DNA of 64,000 nt from Phyllobacterium sp. 21LDTY02-6 (GCF_023554255.2 NZ_JAMJWD020000005.1:124001-188000), one strand, 5' to 3'; counted from the first letter of the stretch, positions 35,840-45,383 are shown. A program made the numbers and translations. Notes: generated from the letters alone by a model not told the origin.

Positions 35840-38206
35840 TCACTCCATCATTTCGGCAGGCACGAGCCGGATCAGGTGCGTCGTCGCGGCGTCGACTTTC
35901 TCCCGGCTATAGAGCAGCGGCACGTACTCGCCACGCGACCAGCATTCGGAAAGATCGGCATAATGCGGCGACCGCGGATCGCCCGACTGGCCAGGTGTAT
36001 TGACGCAGACGCTGTTGTCCCATTGGCCGACATCCATCACCAGCCGCACGGAAGCGCCGGCATTGACGCCGAAATCGCTGATCCGATACGCCGCATGCAT
36101 CGGCGTGGAGCGGCTGCCACCGAGCGGCAAGGGACCCACGTTCCATTCCGTATCGGTTTCCGGCTTCACACGGCTCGCCGCATGCTCGAAAAGCGCCTGG
36201 TGGAGGTTTCCCCACCGCCATGCCGCCGGATCCGGCCCAAGCCGGGCAGCGCAATCTTGCCAGCCCTTCGTCAAGGTCGAAAGGACCAGCGCGTCCCGCT
36301 CTTCGACGCTCCAGAACCGTTCGGGCATCTGGAGCAGGGAGAGAAGCCGGTCAAAATCGCCGGGCAGCAGGAGCTGGCGGACGGTCGCGTTCGGCGCGAA
36401 GCGCGCCAGCAGGCCGGGCCGCAGGTGCTTCATCCACCAAACTTCAAACAATGCGGCCGGTGCGCTCCCTGCCTCGAGGCGGTAATCCCAGCCCTCGAAC
36501 AGTTCAAGCCCACTGGCCTGCGCCCCATCCATCTGCACGCGCGATGCAATTTCCCGGAGCACGCCGATGATCACCTCGGCGGGCCGCGAAAATACATCTG
36601 TCTGCAGGGCCATCGATGCGGACAGCGTATGGCTGTGATCACCGCCGAGCACGGCCTTGATGCGCTTTGCCCGGCTGCCTTCCGCCCATTCATGGCCAAT
36701 GGACGGCGCGCCAGGATCGCGATCCGCGGGCAGGTTCATCTCGTTGGCTGAGGCCACGAAGCCAGTGGCTGGATTGAAGCTGCGCGGAAGCTCCGTCGCC
36801 GGCAGGAAGCCCTCCCATTCGTGGCTGCCGTCACCCGGCACCGGCAGGAGACCCTGCCAATTGCGGCGCATCGGCGAGAAGCCAGCGGTGAACCAGCCGA
36901 TGTTGCCGTCAACATCGGCGCTGACATGATTGACCGAGGGCGTGCCCCAATGGTCAAGGGCATCCGCGAACCTCTGTGTCGAGCGGCTTCGCATGTAGGA
37001 CAGACTGCCGAGATAGGCGGCCGAGCCAGGAGAATGCCAGACGGTGCGCATGGCGACCGCCCGGCGGCGCGCCCTGTCCTCGTGCAATACCGGTCCATGG
37101 CGGGTAAAGCACAGCGTCAGCACCTGCTCTGCACAACCACGGACGGCGAAAGCTTGCTGGATCCGCTCGATCTGTTCCCAGCCGGTGCCATAGCGGTATA
37201 GATCCGGCTCGCCCTCCTTCGTCTCGTAGACGTAGATGTCCTCCTGGTCCGCGCCGAAGATGGTGAGGCCGAAGGCGGTGCGCTCGTTGTGGCCAATCGA
37301 GACGCCCGGCGCGGTTGGCTCGCCCGTGCCGATAATGTTGATGCCCGGGGCCTCCAGGTGCACCAGGTAGCGGAGCGAAGGGACAGCATGGGCCCGGTGC
37401 GGGTCGCTCGCCAGGATTGGTCGGCCGCTCTGCGTGCGCGAGCCGTGGACTGCCCAGTTGTTGGAGCCTTCCTCGGCACTGCGCTGAACAACCTCGCCAA
37501 GATCCGTCACCTCAGACCAACTCCAGGCATCGGCAAGGCTTGACGACAACCGCTCCTTTTCGAACGTGACCGGCGCCGTCGCAAGCTTGAACAGCCGCAC
37601 GGCCTGTAGAGGAATATCCGCGTAGGCCAGTCCTTCCGCCAGTTTCGGTTCCACCGGCGGATCGAGCTCGAAGCGCAGCAGGTCGGTTGTCGCATCGGTC
37701 ATCGCCATGACATTGGCGCGCAGAATCTCGGAGACGCCGTTGCGGGTCAACGCATGGGAGCGTATCCGCACCACGTCCTCCGGCTGCCAGCGAGCAGGGT
37801 GCGTGCCAAAGACCGCGAACTCGGGCGGCAGGCGCTCCGCCTCCCGCTCGCACAGAGCGATGTAGGCATTCACGCCGGCGGCAAAGGCAGTACAGATCAC
37901 CTGCGTGTCATCGGCATAGGCAAGCCATTCGGCTGCCATGTCGCCGCGGTAGAGGAAGTGCCGCGCGGCATGATCCTGGGCGAGATAACCTGGACCGAAA
38001 TCGGCGGCCAGCAGACCCAGGCCGCGCTTGCGCCACAGGTCGAGCTGCCAGAGCCTGTCGCGTGCGGCATTGAATCCCTGCAGGAGAAAGAGGTCGGCCT
38101 CGCTCGCCGCCCGGATGTGGGGTATGCCCCAACGGTCGATCCGGATTTCCGCCTCGGCCTCCAGCCCGGAAAGTCCAATGGTTTCTTCAGTTGCACGGTC
38201 GGTCAT
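35840..38206 (-). CDS. Penicillin acylase-family (Ntn-hydrolase) amidase
   Basis: The 788-residue precursor has an alpha-chain start EIRIDRWGIPHIRA, a GFNAARDRLWQLDLWRKRG segment, and the autoprocessing nucleophile Ser248 in EEGSNNWAV, which becomes the N-terminus of the beta chain. The family includes penicillin G, cephalosporin, N-acyl-homoserine-lactone and other acylases. No signal peptide is visible, in contrast to periplasmic PvdQ/PAC enzymes, suggesting cytoplasmic action on an imported substrate. ATG 38224 is an alternative start. It is 10 bases after the DppF-like ATPase gene. Confidence 0.91.
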   Translation of the reverse strand: MTDRATEETIGLSGLEAEAEIRIDRWGIPHIRAASEADLFLLQGFNAARDRLWQLDLWRKRGLGLLAADFGPGYLAQDHAARHFLYRGDMAAEWLAYADDTQVICTAFAAGVNAYIALCEREAERLPPEFAVFGTHPARWQPEDVVRIRSHALTRNGVSEILRANVMAMTDATTDLLRFELDPPVEPKLAEGLAYADIPLQAVRLFKLATAPVTFEKERLSSSLADAWSWSEVTDLGEVVQRSAEEGSNNWAVHGSRTQSGRPILASDPHRAHAVPSLRYLVHLEAPGINIIGTGEPTAPGVSIGHNERTAFGLTIFGADQEDIYVYETKEGEPDLYRYGTGWEQIERIQQAFAVRGCAEQVLTLCFTRHGPVLHEDRARRRAVAMRTVWHSPGSAAYLGSLSYMRSRSTQRFADALDHWGTPSVNHVSADVDGNIGWFTAGFSPMRRNWQGLLPVPGDGSHEWEGFLPATELPRSFNPATGFVASANEMNLPADRDPGAPSIGHEWAEGSRAKRIKAVLGGDHSHTLSASMALQTDVFSRPAEVIIGVLREIASRVQMDGAQASGLELFEGWDYRLEAGSAPAALFEVWWMKHLRPGLLARFAPNATVRQLLLPGDFDRLLSLLQMPERFWSVEERDALVLSTLTKGWQDCAARLGPDPAAWRWGNLHQALFEHAASRVKPETDTEWNVGPLPLGGSRSTPMHAAYRISDFGVNAGASVRLVMDVGQWDNSVCVNTPGQSGDPRSPHYADLSECWSRGEYVPLLYSREKVDAATTHLIRLVPAEMME

Positions 38207-38216
38207 GGCGGCATTT

Positions 38217-39197
38217 TCAAACATGATGGCAGGCGACACTTGCACCGTCAGGACGCGGCGTCAGCTCGGGGCGGACTTTCGAACAGATTTCGGTCGCCAG
38301 CGGGCAACGCGTATGAAAGGCGCAGCCGGAGGGGATGTTTGCCGGGCTCGGCAGCTCTCCCTGCAGGATGAAGCGCTGCTTGCTCCGCTGAGCTATCGGA
38401 TCAGCCTCAGGTACAGCCGACATCAGCGCCCGGGTGTATGGATGCTTGGGATTTGCGAAGAAGGTGTCCCGATCTGCCATCTCCACGAAGCGACCGAGAT
38501 ACATCACCACCACCCGGTCGCAGATGTGCCGCACGACACTCAGGTCGTGCGAGACGAAGAGGTAGGCGACGCCCATGCGCTGTTGCAGCGCGACGAGCAG
38601 GTTGAGGATCTGCGCCCGCACCGAGACGTCGAGCGCCGAGACCGGCTCGTCGCAGATCAGGAGATCCGGCTCCAGGGCAAGGGCGCGGGCGATCACGACC
38701 CGCTGACGCTGACCGCCGGAGAACTGGTGGGGATAGCGGTCGGCATGTTCTGGTCTCAGGCCAACCTGCGTCAGCAACTCCGCCACGCGGTCTTTCAGCG
38801 CCTTGCCCCTGGCTATGCCGCGCACGATGAGCGGTTCGGCGATGGTCGCCCCGATGGTCGAGCGCGGATTCAACGAAAGAGCAGGGTCCTGGAAGATCAT
38901 CTGCACCTTTCGGCGAATGTCGTTGAGCTTGCGGCGATCAGCCCCGACCACTTCGTCTCCGCCAATCTTCACGCTGCCGGAAACCGGGGCCTGGAGTCCG
39001 ACGATCGTGTTGGAAAGCGTTGACTTGCCACAGCCCGATTCGCCGACAAGGGCTACAGTTTCCGCCTTTCTGATCTCCAGATCAACGCCGTTGACGGCCT
39101 TGACGACCGCCCCCGAGGAACCGAGGAGCCCGGCGCGGCCACCGAAATGCACGGCCACATCTTTCAACTCGAGAACAATCTGCAGGTTATCGATCAT
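38217..39197 (-). CDS. ABC transporter ATPase, DppF-like
   Basis: The 326-residue cassette has GESGCGKST, FSGGQRQR and LLICDEPVSALD, and the C-terminal oligopeptide/dipeptide extension with a Cys-rich stretch (CAFHTRCPLATEIC) as in DppF/OppF, where it can bind an iron-sulfur cluster. It overlaps the DppD-like gene by ATGA. It powers the importer whose other parts are at 39194-44300. Confidence 0.94.
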   Translation of the reverse strand: MIDNLQIVLELKDVAVHFGGRAGLLGSSGAVVKAVNGVDLEIRKAETVALVGESGCGKSTLSNTIVGLQAPVSGSVKIGGDEVVGADRRKLNDIRRKVQMIFQDPALSLNPRSTIGATIAEPLIVRGIARGKALKDRVAELLTQVGLRPEHADRYPHQFSGGQRQRVVIARALALEPDLLICDEPVSALDVSVRAQILNLLVALQQRMGVAYLFVSHDLSVVRHICDRVVVMYLGRFVEMADRDTFFANPKHPYTRALMSAVPEADPIAQRSKQRFILQGELPSPANIPSGCAFHTRCPLATEICSKVRPELTPRPDGASVACHHV

Positions 39198-40189
39198 GCG
39201 GCTACCTCACGGATTTCGGCCATGCGGTCGATGTGCCAGCAGGCGGAGCGGTGTCCGCCGCCGCGATCGAACAATGGCGGCTGTTCGGCACGACATTTTT
39301 CGGTCGCCAGCGGACAGCGGTCAGCGAAGCGGCAGCCGGCCCCGAACTCGTTCGGCGTGGGCACCCTCCCCTCGATCGTCGCAAGGTCCGCCTTCGGCGC
39401 GTCGCTGAGCTTGGGGATGCTGGCGAGCAGAAGCGCCGTGTATGGGTGCTGGGGCTTCTCGAAGAGTGTCTGGACGGGAGCAATCTCGGCGATGCGTCCG
39501 GCATACATGACCGCCACATCGTCGGCGATATCGGCGACAACGCCCATGTCGTGGGTGATGATGACGATCGAGGTGCCGCGTTCGGCGACGAGCTTCTTCA
39601 TCAGGTCGAGGATCTGGGCCTGGATGGTCACGTCAAGCGCCGTGGTCGGCTCGTCGGCCACCAGTACGCGCGGACTGCAGATCAGCGCGATCGAGATCAT
39701 TATGCGCTGGCACATGCCCCCCGACAGTTCGAATGGATACTGGTGGAACCGCCGGTCGGGATCGGGAATGCCGACATCGGCAAGCATCCGGCGCGCCCGA
39801 GCATGGGCCTCGGCGCGGGGCACGTTGTGATGCGTCCTATAGGCGGCGGCGATCTGGGCACCCACCGTCGTCAGCGGATCGAGCGATGCGCTCGGCTCCT
39901 GGAAGATGATCGAGATGTCTTTGCCCCGTGTCTTGCGCATGTCACGCTGCGACAATGCCGTAAGGTCACGATCGTCGAGACGGATGTGGCCGCCGGAACG
40001 CCGCGCTGCGGGCGGCAACAAGCCGAGCATGGCATAGCACGTCAACGATTTGCCGCAGCCGGATTCCCCGACCAGGGCCATCACCTTTCCCGGTGCGACG
40101 GAGAACGATATTCCGTCGACGACATTGGCTCCGGCGATCTCGACCGTCAAACCCTCCACGGAAAGCAATGGGCGCGGGTGTATCTCCAT
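39194..40189 (-). CDS. ABC transporter ATPase, DppD-like
   Basis: The 331-residue cassette has GESGCGKSL for Walker A, LSGGMCQRI as signature and VLVADEPTTALD, and the C-terminal Cys-rich extension (CRFADRCPLATEKC). ATG 40189 follows GAGGAG; the open frame upstream is SDR shadow. The usual signature Q after GG is Met-Cys-Gln here, a tolerated variation. Confidence 0.93.
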   Translation of the reverse strand: MEIHPRPLLSVEGLTVEIAGANVVDGISFSVAPGKVMALVGESGCGKSLTCYAMLGLLPPAARRSGGHIRLDDRDLTALSQRDMRKTRGKDISIIFQEPSASLDPLTTVGAQIAAAYRTHHNVPRAEAHARARRMLADVGIPDPDRRFHQYPFELSGGMCQRIMISIALICSPRVLVADEPTTALDVTIQAQILDLMKKLVAERGTSIVIITHDMGVVADIADDVAVMYAGRIAEIAPVQTLFEKPQHPYTALLLASIPKLSDAPKADLATIEGRVPTPNEFGAGCRFADRCPLATEKCRAEQPPLFDRGGGHRSACWHIDRMAEIREVAA

Positions 40190-40200
40190 CCGGCGCTCCT

Positions 40201-40989
40201 CTAGCCTGCGCGTGCCGGTGGGACCGGTTCGGGGCGCTTGTAATTCCCAATCGAATTGCCGCCGTCGACGCTGAGCACGGCGCCGGTAATGAACGCCGCC
40301 TGCCCGGAACAGAGATAGGCAATCGCACTTGGCGCATCGTCCGGACCGCTGGAGCGTCCCAGTGGAATGTTCTTCAGCATGTTCTCGACATAGGCCTCGT
40401 CGAGGGCCGAAACCTCGCTGCCCGGCGCAAAGCCCGGCTCCACGACATTGACGCGGATTCCATGATGGGCAAGTTCCATCGCAAACCCCTTGGACAGACG
40501 CTCGATGGCGGTCTTGGAGGTGCAGTAGGGCACCGAGTTCTGGTTCATCTTGCGGGCAGCGCCGGAAGAGATGTTGACCACCGATCCCTGCTTGCCCTCG
40601 GCGATCATCAGCTTTGCCATCTCGCGCGTGAGTACGAAGGGCGCCCGCAGGTTTACGCCGAAGACGCGATCCCAGTCGGCAAATTCCATATCGAGCAGGC
40701 TGAACCGGGTGTAGATGCCTGCATTGTTGACGAGGATGTCCGGCGCCTTCCATTCGCGCCGCACCAGTTCGACAAGGTCGAGCATTGATACATCGCTCGT
40801 CAGTTCCGTGGCATGCAGCAGGGTGGTGGCGGGATTGAGATTGAGATCCGCCGCCACCTTCTCGAGCGCGTCCATGCGGATGTCGCTGAGGCAGAGCCGG
40901 GCGCCGCGCTTGGCGAAATAGGCCGAGGTCCAGCTGCCAAAGATGCCGGCGGCACCCGTGATGACCATTGTTTTATCTTGGAATTCCAT
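40201..40989 (-). CDS. Short-chain dehydrogenase/reductase
   Basis: The 262-residue SDR has TGAAGIFG for cofactor binding, NNAG, catalytic Ser in NISSG and YCTSK as the YxxxK motif. The end carries the common GAVLSVDGGNS. It is inserted between the permease and ATPase genes of a Dpp-type importer, 11 bases before DppD and 9 bases after DppC. That placement indicates that it acts on the transported compound or an early product, probably as an NAD(P)-dependent alcohol/ketone oxidoreductase. Confidence 0.93.
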   Translation of the reverse strand: MEFQDKTMVITGAAGIFGSWTSAYFAKRGARLCLSDIRMDALEKVAADLNLNPATTLLHATELTSDVSMLDLVELVRREWKAPDILVNNAGIYTRFSLLDMEFADWDRVFGVNLRAPFVLTREMAKLMIAEGKQGSVVNISSGAARKMNQNSVPYCTSKTAIERLSKGFAMELAHHGIRVNVVEPGFAPGSEVSALDEAYVENMLKNIPLGRSSGPDDAPSAIAYLCSGQAAFITGAVLSVDGGNSIGNYKRPEPVPPARAG

Positions 40990-40998
40990 GGGGTAACC

Positions 40999-41862
40999 TC
41001 AGCGGGAACGGGAGCGCGGGTCGAGCTGGTCGCGCAGCCAGTCACCGAGCACATTTACGGAAAAGACGAGAAGGAAGAGGCAAACGCCCGGGACGGCAAC
41101 GATCCACCACGCGCGTTCGAGATACTGGCGGCCGACGCTCATGATCGAGCCCCAACTGGCCGACGGCGGCTGAATGCCGAGCCCGAGGAAGGAGAGACCT
41201 GATTCCATCAGGATCATCAGGCCGAACTCCGCGGTTGCCACGATCAGGATCGGGCCGGCGATGTTGGGCAGGACATGATGGAACAGGATGCGGACGGCCC
41301 CCGCCCCGGCCAGTTCCGACGCCTTGATGAAGGGGAGGTTCGACACCTGCAGCGTCTGGGCATAGGCGACGCGGGTATAGCGTGGCCAGCGGGTCAGTCC
41401 GAGGACGAGGACGAGCTTCAGGAAACCTGGGCCGAGCACGGCAACCGTCAGGACGGCCAGCAGGATGGCCGGGATTGACATCATGATGTCAACGAGACGC
41501 ATGATGATCGTTTCGGTCCAGCCGCGGAACCAGCCGGCGAGCATGCCGAGCGAGACGCCAACCATGGTCGATACGATGACCGAGAGGGCTGCTACTCCCA
41601 GAGAAACCCTGGCGCCGTAAACAGTCCGAGAAAGAAGGTCGCGGCCAAGGTCATCCGTTCCCACCCAATAGGTGACACCCCGATAGGTGAATCCCGGCGC
41701 CTTCAGGCGGGCCAGCAGTGTCTGGTTGTTGGGGTCGGCAGGGGCCACGAGCGGCGCAAAAACCGCCAGGAGGACGATTGCCGCCAGCAAGACGGAAACG
41801 ACGATCACCGAGGGTGGGACACGGCGAAGGCGCTGGCGGATGGCATGGGCGCTTGCGGTCAC
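40999..41862 (-). CDS. ABC transporter permease, DppC-like
   Basis: The 287-residue membrane protein has an N-terminal cytoplasmic part, a first membrane helix at about residues 18-40, and the WVGTDDLGRDLLSRTVYGARVSL segment typical of DppC. The start is GTG at 41862 with AAGGATA upstream. It pairs with the DppB-like protein. Confidence 0.93.
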   Translation of the reverse strand: MTASAHAIRQRLRRVPPSVIVVSVLLAAIVLLAVFAPLVAPADPNNQTLLARLKAPGFTYRGVTYWVGTDDLGRDLLSRTVYGARVSLGVAALSVIVSTMVGVSLGMLAGWFRGWTETIIMRLVDIMMSIPAILLAVLTVAVLGPGFLKLVLVLGLTRWPRYTRVAYAQTLQVSNLPFIKASELAGAGAVRILFHHVLPNIAGPILIVATAEFGLMILMESGLSFLGLGIQPPSASWGSIMSVGRQYLERAWWIVAVPGVCLFLLVFSVNVLGDWLRDQLDPRSRSR

Positions 41863-41872
41863 GATGATATCC

Positions 41873-42793
41873 TTACCTTACCAGGCGGATGCGCGGATCA
41901 ACCACCACGTAGACGAGGTCGGCCAGTACGCTGGTCAGCACATAGACGAATGAAATCAGCAGCACGATTACCTGGACCACCAGGAAGTCGCGCGACTGGA
42001 TCGATTGAATGGCGAGTTGCCCGATCCCCGGCCAGGCAAAGACGGTCTCTATGATCACGGCGCCGGCAAGCAGATTGCCGATCTCCAGCGCGGCGATGGT
42101 GATGACCGGGATCGAAGCGTTGCGCAGGACGTGGCGGAAGACAGTCTGGCCAAGCGACAGCCCCCGGGCAAGTCCCGCCCGGACGTAGTCCTTACCCAGT
42201 TCGTCGATGATGGCAATCCGTGACATCCGGGCAAAGGTGGACATCGAGAGCGCCCCCAGTGCGATCGACGGCATGATCATCGCACGAAGCTCGCTCGCTC
42301 CGGAGGTCGGCAACCAGCGCAGGGTGACGCCGAAAATGAAGATCAGCAGGATGGCCGAGAGGAATGTCGGCACGCTCTGTCCCGTCACGACGATGGCGGC
42401 AAGAATGCGCTCGATGGCGCTGCCGCGCATGGTGGCCATGATGATGCCGGACGGAATGCCGATGCCGATCGCCACCATCAGCGCCCCGGCGGCCAGCTGA
42501 ATCGTATAGGGTAAGCGCGAGGCAACGATGTCGAGGGCGGGCACGCGCTGGACGACGGACATGCCGAAGTCCAGCTGCGTCAGTCCATGGAGATAGTCGA
42601 TATATTGAACCCAGATCGGCCGATCGAACCCGAGCTGATGCCGCAGCTCGGCGATCATTTCGGCCGAAGCGTCCTGGGGGACCAGGAGAAGCGTCGGATC
42701 CCCGGAAAGATGCATGATGACGAAGACGATCGTGAGCACGCCGAAGATTGCAACGAGTGCCTGTATCAACCTCTGGACGGTGTAGTTCAACAC
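41873..42793 (-). CDS. ABC transporter permease, DppB-like
   Basis: The 306-residue membrane protein has an N-terminal anchor at about residues 8-30 and the DppB-type body ending FAWPGIGQLAIQSIQSRDFLVVQ. The start is GTG at 42793, with a G-rich ribosome binding region (GAGGGCGGG). It lies 16 bases after the binding-protein gene. Confidence 0.93.
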   Translation of the reverse strand: MLNYTVQRLIQALVAIFGVLTIVFVIMHLSGDPTLLLVPQDASAEMIAELRHQLGFDRPIWVQYIDYLHGLTQLDFGMSVVQRVPALDIVASRLPYTIQLAAGALMVAIGIGIPSGIIMATMRGSAIERILAAIVVTGQSVPTFLSAILLIFIFGVTLRWLPTSGASELRAMIMPSIALGALSMSTFARMSRIAIIDELGKDYVRAGLARGLSLGQTVFRHVLRNASIPVITIAALEIGNLLAGAVIIETVFAWPGIGQLAIQSIQSRDFLVVQVIVLLISFVYVLTSVLADLVYVVVDPRIRLVR

Positions 42794-42809
42794 GATCCCG
42801 CCCTCGCCC

Positions 42810-44300
42810 TCAATGCTGCCAACTCATGTCCATGACGAACATGGCTTCATTGGCAGACGGCGTCCATTGCAGGTTCTTGGCTGCGCCATAGAGCGCATAG
42901 ACCTGATAGAGGCCGAGACCCGGGACGTCCTCGCGCAGAACCTCATAAGCTTGGGTATATAGCTCCTTGCGCTTTCCCTCGTCGAGGATGGCGCGCGCCT
43001 GGTCCACCAGCGCGTCGTACTTCTCGTTCTTGTACTTCGCCCAGATGCTGCCGCTGCGGAAAAGCGGAAAGATGATGCCGTCCGCATCCTGGCAGGCGCA
43101 TGACCAGGCGCCGAAGGCCATTCCGCCGGCATTCTCTGCATCGCCCTGGCGACGCTTCAGGAAGGTGGCCTGGTCGCTTGAGGAGATCGTAACGTTCAGG
43201 CCGACTTCGTTTACCATCTGCTGGATGGCTTCCACGAGCGCGCGCGGATAGGACGGTGAGGTCAAGAACTCGACAGTTGCCCCTTCCGCACCGGCTGCCT
43301 TGACGAGTTCGGCTGCCTTCTGCGGATCATAAGGATAGCCTTCGACAGCCTCCGTGTAACCGAAGATGGGCTCGGCGCCGACGACGTTGATGGGCTTGCC
43401 GTAGCCCTCCAGCAAGGCATCCACGAGGCCCTGCTTGTCGATCGCATACGCAATTGCCTGGCGCACGCGCACGTCCTTGGTCGGGCCCGCCTCGGCATTC
43501 AGGTAAAGATAGCCGACGCGTTCGGTCTCACCCGTCAGAAGCTTGGTGCTGTCGCTCTCGATGGTGGATGCCTGGTCCGGTGGCACGTCGCGGATGAGAT
43601 CCGCCTTGCCGGTTTTCAGATCGGCGATGCGCGTCGAAACGTCCGGAACGGCACGGAATACGACCTTCTCGAAGGGCGGCTCGCCACGCCAGTAATTGTC
43701 ATAGGCCTCGAGCTCCGTCTGGATGCCCTTCTTCCAATCGGCCATCTTGTAGGGCCCGCTTCCGACCGGATGGAGGTTGAAGTCCTGGTCACCGACCTTC
43801 TCGACATAGGCCTTGGGCACGATCGACAGCTTCACGAGCTGGGCCAGCAGCGCAGGATATGGCGACTTCGTCGTCACTTTCACCGTCGTCGGATCGACAA
43901 CCTCCGCCGTCGCGATCTGGTCGAACTGGGACAATTGCGGGCTCTTGAGCGCCGGGTCGATAATGCGATTGATCGAAAAGGCGACATCTTCCGCCGTCAA
44001 CTTCGAGCCGTCCTGGAAGGTCACGTCAGCGCGGATCTTGAAGGTGATGGTTGTGTCGTTTTCATAGGTCCATTCGGTGGCGATCTGGGGGACGATCTTG
44101 CCCCCGCTGTCGCGGGTCAGGAGATTGTCGAAAATGTTGCGATACACCGTGTAGCTGTCGGTATTCCATTGCAGATGCGGATCGAGCGTTGCCACATCGT
44201 TCGGCAGGTCGATAGTCAGCGTCTCCTTGGTCTGGGCAATGGCCGTCGAGGCCATCAGGGCCAAAGCGAGGGACGCGATGAATGCTAGTCCTGGTTTCAT
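42810..44300 (-). CDS. ABC transporter substrate-binding protein, peptide type (SBP family 5)
   Basis: The 496-residue exported protein has a Sec signal peptide (about 22 residues, cleavage after TAIA) and a family 5 solute-binding fold (NDVATLDPHLQWNTDSY near the mature N-terminus). GAGGGTGAAG precedes the start. It supplies the importer of region C. The surrounding amidases suggest that it binds an N-acylated or peptide-like compound. Confidence 0.93.
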   Translation of the reverse strand: MKPGLAFIASLALALMASTAIAQTKETLTIDLPNDVATLDPHLQWNTDSYTVYRNIFDNLLTRDSGGKIVPQIATEWTYENDTTITFKIRADVTFQDGSKLTAEDVAFSINRIIDPALKSPQLSQFDQIATAEVVDPTTVKVTTKSPYPALLAQLVKLSIVPKAYVEKVGDQDFNLHPVGSGPYKMADWKKGIQTELEAYDNYWRGEPPFEKVVFRAVPDVSTRIADLKTGKADLIRDVPPDQASTIESDSTKLLTGETERVGYLYLNAEAGPTKDVRVRQAIAYAIDKQGLVDALLEGYGKPINVVGAEPIFGYTEAVEGYPYDPQKAAELVKAAGAEGATVEFLTSPSYPRALVEAIQQMVNEVGLNVTISSSDQATFLKRRQGDAENAGGMAFGAWSCACQDADGIIFPLFRSGSIWAKYKNEKYDALVDQARAILDEGKRKELYTQAYEVLREDVPGLGLYQVYALYGAAKNLQWTPSANEAMFVMDMSWQH

Positions 44301-44347
44301 GTCTTCACCCTCTCATTATTCATTATTCCAGCGTCATGGAACGAGTG

Positions 44348-45280
44348 TCATCTGGCAGGTTCGCCAGCGACAAGGCCGCACTCTTGGGCGCAGTAGCGGG
44401 CCAGCTCCGCATGGGTGCAGAACCAGACATCGCTTTTCGACTGCGCGAGCCGTATGATTTCCTCCAGAATGAAAATGCGGGAGCGATGACCCACGTGGTG
44501 CGGATGCAGAGTTACCTGGAAGAGACCGCCCTCCTCCCAGGCAACCTCCAGTTCGCGCTGCAGGATGTCTGCGACCATTCCAGGGCCGCCATAGGGGCGC
44601 GCACCAGTCATCCTGTCCATCGCCACATAGGGCGCATCGTCGCGGATCCACTCGACAGGGATCTCCACCAGGCCGGTCGGCTCACCATCTTCGAGCAACT
44701 CATAGGGCTCGTCGTCGGCCATCAGCGAAGAATCGTAGAGCAGGCCCATCTCTCGGGCGATCGCCAGCGTGTAGGGACTGAAATCCCAGGATGCGGTACG
44801 CATGCCAACCGGACGGACGCCCGAGAGCTTCTCCAGCACATCGGCAGCCCTCAGCGCCAGATCCCGCTCGGTTGCGTGATCGAGCCGCGAGTTGAACTCG
44901 TGGATCCAGCTGTGCATTCCAAGCTCGTGGCCGCCGGCAATGACGGCCTCGACCTCGCGAGGATTGATCATCGCCGACACTGCCGGCATGAAGAAGGAGG
45001 CAGGCACGCCATACTTTTCCAAAAGCGCCAATATGCGCGGCATGCCGCAGCGGGCACCGTATTGCCCCTGGCTCAGCCTGCTGATGGAGATGCCGCCATT
45101 CCTCAGCTCGAAGGTCTCGTGATCACTGTCAAACGAGATCGCTACAGCCATGCGGGCGCCGTGCTTCCATGACGCCGGCTTCAGAGATCGTCCGGCTCTT
45201 GCCTTGAATATCTTCTGGTGCCAGATTTCCTCCGCCCACATCCAGGGCCGGTGCTGATCGTGCTCTTGGGTGGCGCTCAT
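44348..45280 (-). CDS. Polysaccharide deacetylase-family (NodB/PuuE-like) amidohydrolase
   Basis: The 310-residue cytoplasmic-type protein has the NodB-domain metal motif AISFDSDHE (about 50-58) and GMHSWIHEF for the His pair. This layout matches PuuE-type allantoinases and related C-N hydrolases more than cell-wall deacetylases; there is no signal peptide. It is the first gene of the region C operon, divergent from the IclR gene and 47 bases before the binding-protein gene. Confidence 0.88.
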   Translation of the reverse strand: MSATQEHDQHRPWMWAEEIWHQKIFKARAGRSLKPASWKHGARMAVAISFDSDHETFELRNGGISISRLSQGQYGARCGMPRILALLEKYGVPASFFMPAVSAMINPREVEAVIAGGHELGMHSWIHEFNSRLDHATERDLALRAADVLEKLSGVRPVGMRTASWDFSPYTLAIAREMGLLYDSSLMADDEPYELLEDGEPTGLVEIPVEWIRDDAPYVAMDRMTGARPYGGPGMVADILQRELEVAWEEGGLFQVTLHPHHVGHRSRIFILEEIIRLAQSKSDVWFCTHAELARYCAQECGLVAGEPAR

Positions 45281-45367
45281 TCGTAACCTTCGTCTTCTGG
45301 CGCTCTGCGTATCGCCTCTGCTCCAAAAGTGTTACAAGCTCAAGAATTAGTCAGCAAGCGAGGTATT

Positions 45368-45383
45368 GTTCACATATATGAAC
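45368..45383. promoter_or_regulatory. GTTCA-N6-TGAAC palindrome, candidate IclR operator
   Basis: Perfect 5-bp arms surround CATATA in the divergent region; the site overlaps the proposed IclR start codon (ATG 45378). Palindromes of about this size are usual IclR-family sites, so autoregulation and control of the region C operon are plausible. Confidence 0.5.
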
